64,000 nucleotides of DNA from Pseudanabaena sp. Salubria-1 (lineage in GTDB: Bacteria > Cyanobacteriota > Cyanobacteriia > Pseudanabaenales > Pseudanabaenaceae): NCBI GenBank assembly GCA_023336205.1, contig JALQCR010000002.1, positions 124,001 to 188,000 on the forward strand, in the 5' to 3' direction. Shown one piece after another: positions 17,004 through 25,478 of the stretch. Below the pieces are notes generated by a model that did no database searches, had not been told where the DNA came from, and was given only the letters and a program-made list of their open reading frames with translations. How positions within the stretch are numbered: the stretch's first letter is position 1; each line of letters opens with the position of its first letter. Made by a program: the position numbers and the translations under genes.

Positions 17004-18088
17004 CGCCAATTCAAGGATGAAATGCAACACCTAGAGATCTTTGCGTAAAGGGACTCATAAGGATATTCTGATATTAATCACAATAATTAGGATACCCTCA
17101 TGAGCTTTGTCCATCTTACCACCACAGAAAGAAGTGAACTGTATAAACTAAGAGTAATTGAGCAATTATCTGTATCAGAGATAGGTCGTCGCTTGAAGCG
17201 AAACAAAAGTACGATTTCAAGAGAGTTATCGCGCAATACAGACGAGCGACAGATTGGCTATTTGCCAGATACTGCGGTTGCCCTGATGAAAGCAAGACGG
17301 AAACAAGCAAAGGTAAGATTTCAGAGCATCAGTGCTGAGACGATCGCCGAAGTCAAACAACGGTTAGAGCAACACCACAGCCCAGAGCAACTAGCAGGAG
17401 AATGGAAAGGAGGGGCTAGGTAAAATCAGCTATGAGACGATTTATCTGATGATCTATGCAAACCATCAAGAGATGGGAATATATCAACAATATCTGAGGC
17501 AGAAGCAAAAGCAACGAAGGCGCAAAGGTCGCCATCAGAAGCGAGGTGGCATTCCCAATAGGGTAGGGATAGAGAATCGACCGAAGATTGCAGATTTAAA
17601 AACAGAGATTGGACATTGGGAAAGTGATACGGTAATCGGGTGCAACCACACAGGTATCGTAGTTACGCATGTTGATAAAGCATCGAAGTATTTACTTGCT
17701 GGACTAGCTAAGAACAAGACGATGGATGAGATAAACAGAGTGACATTCAATCTATTTGAGCCTATAGAATCAACATCTCGAAAGACAATGACCTTTGATA
17801 ATGGAAGAGAATTCTGTGGGCATGAGAAGCTATCTGAAAGATTGAAACTAGAGACCTTCTTTGCGAATCCATATCATTCATGGGAACGTGGATTGAATGA
17901 ACACACCAATGGATTAATTAGAGAGTTCTATCCCAAAAGTACAAACTTTAAAATCGTGAAAGAAGAGGACTTTCAGAAGGCAGTGAATTTGATCAATCAC
18001 AGACCCAGAAAATCACTTGACTATCGTACTCCTTACGAAGTATTCTTTGCTTCATCAGAACCCGTTGCATTTCATCCTTGAATTGGCG
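17004..18088 (+). mobile_element. IS30-family insertion sequence inside the AddA-like gene
   Basis: Perfect 25-bp terminal inverted repeats (CGCCAATTCAAGGATGAAAT, then GCAAC) bound a 1,085-bp element, with a 3-bp target duplication AAG at 17001-17003 and 18089-18091. Removing the element and one AAG restores the AddA frame as ...YALKALNCPE.... The precise fit shows a simple and fairly recent insertion. Confidence 0.95.
17100..18081 (+). pseudogene. IS30-family transposase with a +1 frameshift
   Basis: The first 108 codons encode the N-terminal helix-turn-helix (LSVSEIGRRLKRNKSTISREL) and stop at a TAA near 17421. The rest continues in the +1 frame from LGKISYETIY and contains the DDE residues in HWESDTVIG, TFDNGREF and RGLNEHTNGLIREF. 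The shift lies in the G-rich run GGAGGGG near 17411. One extra G would explain it. IS30 transposases are normally one frame, so this copy is probably inactive unless ribosomes slip there or the base is an assembly error. Confidence 0.88.
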
Positions 18089-19088
18089 AAGCTTTGAGAG
18101 CATAAACTTCGAGGTCGTTAAAATCGAGAATACGTTGTTTATGCTTAGATTTAGCTAACCGCTCTTGAACAATGGTAAAAGCTTCTCGCAAAACTAAAAC
18201 TAACTCTTGATTAACTTGATCTAGATCGCTCAATTCAAGGGTAATTAATCCAACTTTTAAGGCTTTGCTAACAACTTCCTTAAGACTTTTTAGATTTGCT
18301 TTGCAGTTGTCTAGATCTTCTTTATCATGCCATTTTTTTACACTACCACCAGACAGCTTGATTTGAGAAATTTGTTCAAGATAAGAAGAAATTTCTTTAC
18401 TATGCTCAATTTTTTCCATGGCATTAAGGGCGGTTTGCCTAGCTTCCTCAATCTTATCGCCCGATTGTCCAGCGATATTCTGAAAGCAATTTACAGCTTC
18501 CTGCCATACCTCTCCCTGTATCAATTTCTCCAGAGCTTCTCGTTTAGCTTCTTCTAATTTTGGCAACCAATCTGTCATCTTTTTGGTGAGGGCTTCGGCG
18601 GTACTAATGGGATCTTTGAGGAGACAAGCGATCGCATCCTTCATGATCGAATAGGGAATTTGCGTATAAAGCTGTTGAGGAATATGAGTGAGCGCGGACA
18701 GAAGCTGATCTGCCAACCAAATATCCCCTTCCCATTCATCTAAAGTCGTAAAATCGGCAGGAACTCCCGCTTTCTCAGGATGTTCGCGGCAAATACGGGT
18801 GGCAAGGGCATGAAATGTACTGATTTGAGATGCTTCTACTTCAGCTAACCAATCAGCACGATCAGGCGCTTTCTGGGCAATGGTTTGACGGATGCGCGAT
18901 CGCAATTCAGCCGCAGCTTTATTGGTAAAGGTCATGGCAACAACTTCAAGGGGAGAGAAACCATCTGAGTTGAGATGGAAATAATAGCGCTCCGCCAACA
19001 TATAGGTTTTGCCTGTACCTGCCCCAGCCAACACACTAACGCTGCCTTGTGCTTGAGCAGCTTGTTTTTGTTCTTCAGTTAAACTCAT
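18089..19088 (-). pseudogene. addA: AddA-like helicase-nuclease, 5' part (split by IS30)
   Basis: About 333 residues of an SF1/UvrD helicase: SLTEEQKQAAQA at the start, Walker A VLAGAGTGKTYML at residues 16-28, motif Ia VVAMTFTNKAAAELR, and ISTFHALATRICREHP. The helical insertion that follows and ends LDFNDLEVYALKA is typical of RecB/AddA. The frame then enters the IS30 repeat, adding SPIQG and a stop. It overlaps the AddB-like gene by 4 bases (ATGA), showing that the two formed one operon with AddB first. Confidence 0.9.
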
Positions 19089-21733
19089 TCTTCTTCCTCT
19101 GATTTACGGCATACGAGATCAAATTCACAATAGCGGCAAGCTTCACGTTTTAAGTCTGGCTCAATGGGATAACTGCCTTCGCTAAGATTACTTTTTAAGC
19201 GATCAACAGCAGCTTTTAATTCATCTTCAGGGGGACTTTTAGATGCAATCTCTTTACCTTTAGTGAGGGAATAGTATAGAGCTTTTGCAATAGTTTCATC
19301 GGGATAAAGTTTAGCGATCGCTGCTTGATAGATCGGCAATTGCATATCTATATTTGCCTCTCCCGTTGCATCTTTAATCCCTTTGGGAGCCTTAGAACTA
19401 GTTTTATAATCTATCACCACTATCCCCTGTGGCGTTTTATCGATGCGATCAATATATCCTCTGAGCGGCAAACCATAACATTCCGACATGATTTTTTGTT
19501 CTACTGCCAAAACCGTTGTCTCTTGACCAAGAAACTCTGGTTGTTCCATCGCACTCTGAAGAGTTTTAAGATGTTCCTGTCGCTGATGTTCCCATGCCGT
19601 AAAAGTTGGAAAGTTTAAAACTCGTTCTGCATCCTTAAACCAATTCAACAAATTTTCTGAGTCGGTGATTTTAATTTGGGGATTTTCCTGATAAGCTTTC
19701 AGGGCTAGTTCCAAAACCTTATGATACAAACTCCCGCGCAAGCCAACATCTAATTCCGCCTCTATTTCTCCAAGATCAGACAAGCCTAAACCTTTACTGG
19801 CAAACCACTTAAAGGGGCATTGCCCCAATTTAATCAACTGTGATGCACTAAACAGATGATTGGTAAAGTCAAAGGGAATTCCCACCACCCCAGCATATTC
19901 ATTGGCGGGGTTCCCACTGAGACGATACATTTCAATGGTATGGGCGGCGATGGCTTGCGGCAATACTGGATCTTCTGCTAATTCTGGAGGTTTTGGTTGC
20001 TGTAAAAAAATTTGCCTAGCTTCCATGTCACTAGCAACCACATCAAACCCAAAGGCAATAGGTTTAAGCCCCAAACGCTGAAAATAGGTAGAAGGCTCAC
20101 TGGCACGGTAAGCAGTTCCCTCCGTTGTAATTTCGGAATAGGATAAATTAAAACTCTTTAACGGTGTGTGGAGCAGAGCATAGAACTGAAAAGCCTCCTT
20201 TCGCGCCATATCTGCTGCATCATCTAAGGTTAAGCCAGCTTGTTTTAGACGTTTGCGTTCATAAAAATCGAGAATTGGATCATCTTTAATTGGTCGTGGC
20301 AAAGTTCCTTCAATCACATCTATCACAAATACATACTCATAGGTTGTACCCATGAGAGTTTGAGGGTTATGGAGTTCTACACCACCTCGACCTGGATAAG
20401 CTGGAGTTTTTAAAATTGCCAGACTTGTCAGGAGTTCATTACGAAATTCTGTCCAAGAGATTGTGTCAGTGGCATCATCTAATGTCTGTAATCCCTCAAT
20501 TAAATTATAATAAGCAACGCTTTCCTTTGCCCAAGATGCAGCATTTTTACGAAGAGAAAATTGTTCAAATACAGTTGTTAAATATTTTAGCCATCCCTGC
20601 CTTGGGGCTTCTGTTTTTAGGTTTAAAAAATGCAAGTCAATTTTTAATTGTTCTTTGAGGACTTTTTGCCAATCTTCAAAATTAGTGGGTCTTTGTGTGC
20701 GTACCGTTTCCCAAAATTCTTTACCCATCGGGCTAGACAGGGGATGACTAAACATTCTTGCGGTTAAGTCGAAGGGGAAATTATTCTCAATGATCTCAAG
20801 TAGTAATGTAACCCAAGCCCCAATCCTCGTGTCAGAGATCTTGATCAGATATGGCAAGCGGATTGGAACCTGATATTCCCAAGCAATATCGAGAAATAAT
20901 TCTCCCCATTTGGTTTCATCACCAGCCACAATGACTATTTCATTTGCCGAAATACCCTGATGTAAAAGTTGTTTAATTTGTTGAAGTGTTCCCCTTGACT
21001 CAGCTTCATTACTGGAATAACTGTGGGCATTAATACAAGATTGACTAGTGAGATCTCGTTTCTGTTCGATAAATTGTTGGGCGAGTTTTTCTCCAAGACT
21101 AGGCGGAGTTGTACCAACAGTCAAATTGTGAATTTTCCAGCCTGAATTTGTCAGTTGTTCAATGACGTTCTTCTGCCGCAGAAAAAAATGTTGTTCTTCT
21201 TGATAAGGCAAATAAATAATACTGTCTTCACTAGCGATCGCCTTTATAAACTCTAACTCATCAATACGTGGATCAAAATAACCATAAATACAAAGTTTTT
21301 CTCTCTGAGAAATCATAGAAATCGCCTGCCAGAGGATTTCTCCAGTATCTACATAATTAAGCTCTCTTAATTTTTCTTGATATTTCCGTACTACATGAAA
21401 AAGGTCACGAGCTCGTTGGGATGAATTACTTAATAAATCAGGATTAGCTATAGATTGCAAAACTGTTTGGATCGTAGGCATCCATGTGCGAATGGTTCCT
21501 TCTAAATCTTGTGGCGTAAGAATTTCCCGAATTGTTTCCCGCAATAGTTGATAGCTAGTAAGCGGAGGCGCAACTGCTAAATTTTTGAGCTCTAAAAGTT
21601 TTTTAGCGATCGTGGCAAGGGAATACGGATTTGCATTTAAGGCTTTTGCCGCGTGACGAGTCGGGGTAATAAATTTAAAGTCGGTTAGTAAGTCTATATT
21701 TAAAGGACTGACCGTAAAATAAATTTGCCCCAT
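19085..21733 (-). CDS. addB: AddB-like nuclease/helicase subunit
   Basis: Protein of 882 residues. The N-terminal two-thirds is a degenerate SF1 helicase (no Walker A; IVIVAGDETKWGELF and MGTTYEYVFVIDVIEGTLP mark conserved strips), as is usual for the AddB partner. The C-terminal ~250 residues form a RecB-type nuclease domain: FSASQLIKLGQCPFKWFAS with the first cluster cysteine, GSLYHKVLELAL, RGYIDRIDK, VVIDYKTSS with the D-x-K, and the last three cysteines in CRYCEFDLVC, the pattern of an iron-sulphur staple. It would load on DNA ends with AddA. With AddA broken, it is left without its motor partner. Confidence 0.85.
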   Translation of the reverse strand: MGQIYFTVSPLNIDLLTDFKFITPTRHAAKALNANPYSLATIAKKLLELKNLAVAPPLTSYQLLRETIREILTPQDLEGTIRTWMPTIQTVLQSIANPDLLSNSSQRARDLFHVVRKYQEKLRELNYVDTGEILWQAISMISQREKLCIYGYFDPRIDELEFIKAIASEDSIIYLPYQEEQHFFLRQKNVIEQLTNSGWKIHNLTVGTTPPSLGEKLAQQFIEQKRDLTSQSCINAHSYSSNEAESRGTLQQIKQLLHQGISANEIVIVAGDETKWGELFLDIAWEYQVPIRLPYLIKISDTRIGAWVTLLLEIIENNFPFDLTARMFSHPLSSPMGKEFWETVRTQRPTNFEDWQKVLKEQLKIDLHFLNLKTEAPRQGWLKYLTTVFEQFSLRKNAASWAKESVAYYNLIEGLQTLDDATDTISWTEFRNELLTSLAILKTPAYPGRGGVELHNPQTLMGTTYEYVFVIDVIEGTLPRPIKDDPILDFYERKRLKQAGLTLDDAADMARKEAFQFYALLHTPLKSFNLSYSEITTEGTAYRASEPSTYFQRLGLKPIAFGFDVVASDMEARQIFLQQPKPPELAEDPVLPQAIAAHTIEMYRLSGNPANEYAGVVGIPFDFTNHLFSASQLIKLGQCPFKWFASKGLGLSDLGEIEAELDVGLRGSLYHKVLELALKAYQENPQIKITDSENLLNWFKDAERVLNFPTFTAWEHQRQEHLKTLQSAMEQPEFLGQETTVLAVEQKIMSECYGLPLRGYIDRIDKTPQGIVVIDYKTSSKAPKGIKDATGEANIDMQLPIYQAAIAKLYPDETIAKALYYSLTKGKEIASKSPPEDELKAAVDRLKSNLSEGSYPIEPDLKREACRYCEFDLVCRKSEEEE

Positions 21734-21895
21734 ATTGCTGACCTATGAATGTAGTTAATCTGGCTGAAATAGATTCAATTGTTTTCTGGCATTCTATTTA
21801 TATCACACATTCATCCATAAATATTTCATGAAACACTCACTCCTTATTCAAAAATTGTCGCATCATTTAATTAACCAACTACGGATTCTCTTACT

Positions 21896-22058
21896 GGGGT
21901 ACGACAACGATTCCTTCATTTAAGGTATATAAGTCCGCAATCACATCTCTAGTGAGTCTTTTAAATCAGCCGTTAAAAGTCAGTACCATGAAACTCGACC
22001 CATAAGTTCAGTTTGGAACTATGATTACGCAGATGAGTTTTTGGGGGCAAGAAAGTAG
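21896..22058. repeat. solo end of the GGGGTACGAC element family
   Basis: Starts GGGGTACGACAACGATTCC and follows the left half of the 337-bp element at 12114 (TCCGCAAT-ACATCTCTAG, CAGCCGTTAAAAGTC, CAGATGAGTTTTTGG) before the match fades. No opposite inverted end is nearby. The bases 21734-21895 upstream show nothing recognisable. Confidence 0.7.
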
Positions 22059-22060
22059 GG

Positions 22061-22228
22061 TCCATATCTGACGATTGGTCGGATGAAGTACTTGCCCAAG
22101 CGCTAGCTGATAAATGGATTCACACTGCTGATGGTTCTCACCCAGAAGTCACACCTGAGCTACTTACCAGTGTCAAGGAAAGAAGGGCGGCGAAAAAGAA
22201 GTCTGAAGGAGAGACACGGGAAAGCTAA
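22061..22228 (+). pseudogene. C-terminal remnant of an unidentified gene
   Basis: A 55-codon frame reads SISDDWSDEVLAQALADKWI and ends RRAAKKKSEGETRES with a TAA. It has protein-like composition and no start, and it directly follows the solo element end, which probably removed the rest. The parent gene is not identified. Confidence 0.4.
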
Positions 22229-22791
22229 AGCGGGATAAATGTATTTGAGCCTTTTTAGTTGTCATGAAATGGGCGTTTCAGCACCCATTCCTCCCTAGCT
22301 AACCATTGCCCAAGCTTATGCTTATAATTCAAGCCTTTCGGCAAACATATACTTCCATCTAATGTCCAACTTCAGGGGAACCCCACAGTGGAATCAGCAG
22401 GTTAAAACCAGCAGCGGTAAGCTTATGGCGTTACTGTCGGTAAACTTATAGTCACAATCACAAGAATAGCCTCTCTCAATAGATGGATATAGCAGGCAAA
22501 CCACTTAGTGCTTAAAGTAAAATTCCTATATCAGCCGTTTATATAGAAATCTCTAAGTGTTTGCATTTTATGTCTAAATCGAAGAAAGTTATTGAATATG
22601 ATTAACTAAAGTATTTACGACTTTAGATTACTGTTTAATCGAAGTATTCATTAATGCTGGCAGAATGAATGCCGCAGAATTTGACAAATATTGCATGTTA
22701 GCCTGAAGAAAAGTTTTTAAAATTTTCCTATTGCCTCTTACCAGTAAAGGATACAATCGCCTAGGCTGATCAGAATTTAGTAATCATCAAT
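22229..22791. other. gene-free spacer upstream of brxA
   Basis: No convincing open frame. An imperfect hairpin (AATGGGCG ... CACCCATT) near 22268 may end transcription from the left. The last 200 bases are AT-rich and should contain the brxA promoter, but I see no clear hexamer pair. Nothing else is recognised. Confidence 0.4.
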
Positions 22792-23478
22792 ATGTCTAGT
22801 ATACGGAACCAAATACTTTTAGCAAACAAATCAGAGAATGAGTATATTACTTATACTAGATGCCTATTTGCATTTACAGAAACAGTTAAAATTGCAAGTT
22901 TGTTAGAGCGAGGAGAAACACTAGAAAATATACATGATTTGGTACTGCAAAAGGATTTGTTGCAAATTCGATCGCTTGCTTCGCGTAAAAGTAGCTTGAG
23001 AATCATTTTAAAAAGGCTCAGTTTATTATCAGAACGATATATTCAATTCATTGCGACTGATAATATTGATTTGCAACGTTTGACAATATTTTGGACAATA
23101 TTGCGAGAGCATAGATTACTTAGAGAACTAATTAGAGAAGTAATTATTGAGAAGCTGTATAGGCTGGAAAAAGTAGTAAGCGATCGCGATTTGCATGATT
23201 TTTTTCTTGCTAAGTATGAACAACAGGAAGTGATTAGAAGCTGGTCAGAATCTACTTATCAAAAAACTGCTAGTCACATTATAACTACACTTGTAAGAGC
23301 AGGATTACTCTATCCAATTCAATATCGCAAGCAATATGAAATTCGTCCAGCACCTTTACCAAGAGAATTGCGTCACCAATTGATCCCCGATGGCTGGGAA
23401 CATTATTTACTGTTGATGCTAGATTTTCATCAGATCACGGCTAGGGCTTTAAATACGGCATCAATAGGATCTGTGTAA
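22792..23478 (+). CDS. brxA: BREX protein BrxA (DUF1819)
   Basis: Protein of 228 residues with the length and layout of BrxA, a small helical DNA-binding protein of BREX phage exclusion. Recognisable strips are YTRCLFAFTETVKIASLL near the start, LVLQKDLLQIRSLASRKS, FFLAKYEQQEVIRSWSESTYQKTASHI and IRPAPLPREL near the end. In most type 1 loci brxA is the first gene and runs with brxB. Here it is at the opposite end and points the other way, converging on brxL with a 49-base overlap of the two coding ends. That implies separate control and possible antisense interference. Confidence 0.92.
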   Translation: MSSIRNQILLANKSENEYITYTRCLFAFTETVKIASLLERGETLENIHDLVLQKDLLQIRSLASRKSSLRIILKRLSLLSERYIQFIATDNIDLQRLTIFWTILREHRLLRELIREVIIEKLYRLEKVVSDRDLHDFFLAKYEQQEVIRSWSESTYQKTASHIITTLVRAGLLYPIQYRKQYEIRPAPLPRELRHQLIPDGWEHYLLLMLDFHQITARALNTASIGSV

Positions 23479-25454
23479 AAAGAAGTCTGAAACTTAGTAA
23501 ATAGTTCGGGTGGAACGGTAGGTAAATCGATCGCACTGGTCATGGGTAACAAAACCCTTTTTACGCCTGCATCAAAGGCAACTTGTAAACTTGCGGCTAA
23601 ATTACTAACAGGGGTGATCGTTCCACCGAGGGTCATTTCTCCAAAAACAGCCAATTGAGTTTGCACATTACGGTTGAGAGATGCGGAACAAAGGGAAATA
23701 AAGAGAGCTAGTCCTCCGTATTCTGGTGTACCCACTCCTTGAAGATCAAGCAGTTGTAACAGAAAATCCGATCCATCAACATGGATCGTGCCGCTAACTC
23801 GTTTCGCGTTGGCTTTAAAATAATTGAAAGCTATATTCACATTGTCCCGCATATTGTTTGCGACACCTGTTCTGACTAATTTGCCATTTCCTGTAATTGC
23901 TTGCAGTTCGATTTTGAAGATACCGATCGCTTGGTTGTCGCTATTACTATCACCACCACTAATCAGATAGAGATGTCCTGCTGGCAAAGCATCTTCACTG
24001 ACAAGGGATACTCCACCTTGTTCTGGTAGGGAAACAAAATACTCTTCTAGAGTTTCTAGATCGATGTAACTGAAATGGACATCATAAAATTCCATGCCGC
24101 CAATTTTTTTGAGTTGTTCTTTAATCCGTCGCCTTACTCTGAGGGCATAGACAAGTACTTCACGCAGATCTTCTTTGTTAAAAGAACCATCGGGAAATAG
24201 TAATTTTAATAGTCCTGATACTGTTTTTCGGACGGCTTGGACATCGCGCTGTTTGAGGTTATTGCCTAGACGAAAATAGGGATCGATCGCATCAGTGAAA
24301 CTGCGTTTCCGCATCTCGCGTAGCCATTCTGCTAGATAGTCAACAATAAAGCCGTAGCGATCGCTAAAATTTTCGGGGCTAAATTTAGGAATTTCCCATC
24401 CAGGAATATAGGCGTGAAAGCGATCGAAGAAGGCGGTATCGATCATTACGGAGGGGAAAGGGGCTAACAGATGCGAAGTTTTGACCAGTGATTCCACACT
24501 TTGATTAATATTGCCCACGAATACCATTGAGGCTTGAGCGCCAATTTCGGCTTTGCCACGCGCAAAGGAGCCTGATGCCATGTAATCTTTCATAATTTGC
24601 ACGCCGTCATTATCGCTAAAGTTAATCCCTGCGACTTCATCAAAGGCGACCACATCGTATAAACCGACTAGCCCAATCTGGCGGGAAGCCATGTTATAGA
24701 ACAGATTAGCAACTGTAGTTTTTCCACCTGAAACGAGAATTGTATTTGGTGAGATTTCTTTGTAAATGTGGGATTTACCCGTTGAGCGGGGACCTAATTC
24801 ACAACAGTTATAGTTGTTTTCACAAAGGGGAATCATCCTTGCGAGTAAGTGCCATTTTGCCTCATCACTGAAGGTTGTTGGCTCTAGTCCTGCCGATCGC
24901 AATAATAGTTCTATCCATTCATCACGGGTAAATTCAGTGCGTCCTGCCAATAATTCTTGAATATCAATATTTGGCATTTGGATCGGCTTGAGGCTGGCGA
25001 GTAGAAATGGGCTAGGGGATGCGCCTGATTCATATTCCATCTGCACGATGCACCAAATACCGCCACTGAGGAGTTTCTGGTTTTGGGTGACAATTTCAGG
25101 TTCAACTTTGACCGCTTTTAGTCCCAGATTGGTAAATGATGCTTGATAAATATCGGCTTTTTCGTTGAGTTTAACGGTGAGGCGATCGATGACAGTAAAG
25201 CGTCCGCGTTCTCGGATTTTTGATTTTACGGATTCGGATTCGTCGGGACGGACATAATTTTCGGAAAGAATTTTTTTGACAGTTTGAATACCCTGCTCGA
25301 TCGCCTGATCATCATCGGTAGCACAGTACATTCCCAGTAGGTATTCCAGCACATACACAGGAACACTTGCCCCTTCTTTGAGCCTTTTGGTGAGGTCTTT
25401 GCGGACTACTCGACCTGCATAGACTTGGTTTAATTTAATATCTAGTTGATCCAT
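23430..25454 (-). CDS. brxL: BREX Lon-like AAA+ protein BrxL
   Basis: Protein of 674 residues. Walker A is within ELGPRSTGKSHIYKE near residue 220 and the acidic Walker B region within YDVVAFDEVAGINF. The last ~180 residues have a Lon-protease fold (GTIHVDGSDFLLQLLDLQG, FGEMTLGGTITPVSNLAAS, AGVKRVLLPM). At the place of the Lon serine the sequence is GTPEYGGLA, and the 'GLKEK' lysine strip reads NLAASL, so I see no Ser-Lys dyad. BrxL is the type 1 BREX effector required for phage restriction. It starts 24 bases after pglZ. Confidence 0.93.
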   Translation of the reverse strand: MDQLDIKLNQVYAGRVVRKDLTKRLKEGASVPVYVLEYLLGMYCATDDDQAIEQGIQTVKKILSENYVRPDESESVKSKIRERGRFTVIDRLTVKLNEKADIYQASFTNLGLKAVKVEPEIVTQNQKLLSGGIWCIVQMEYESGASPSPFLLASLKPIQMPNIDIQELLAGRTEFTRDEWIELLLRSAGLEPTTFSDEAKWHLLARMIPLCENNYNCCELGPRSTGKSHIYKEISPNTILVSGGKTTVANLFYNMASRQIGLVGLYDVVAFDEVAGINFSDNDGVQIMKDYMASGSFARGKAEIGAQASMVFVGNINQSVESLVKTSHLLAPFPSVMIDTAFFDRFHAYIPGWEIPKFSPENFSDRYGFIVDYLAEWLREMRKRSFTDAIDPYFRLGNNLKQRDVQAVRKTVSGLLKLLFPDGSFNKEDLREVLVYALRVRRRIKEQLKKIGGMEFYDVHFSYIDLETLEEYFVSLPEQGGVSLVSEDALPAGHLYLISGGDSNSDNQAIGIFKIELQAITGNGKLVRTGVANNMRDNVNIAFNYFKANAKRVSGTIHVDGSDFLLQLLDLQGVGTPEYGGLALFISLCSASLNRNVQTQLAVFGEMTLGGTITPVSNLAASLQVAFDAGVKRVLLPMTSAIDLPTVPPELFTKFQTSFYTDPIDAVFKALAVI

Positions 25455-25478
25455 GATTATCTCACTTAAAAATCGCCC

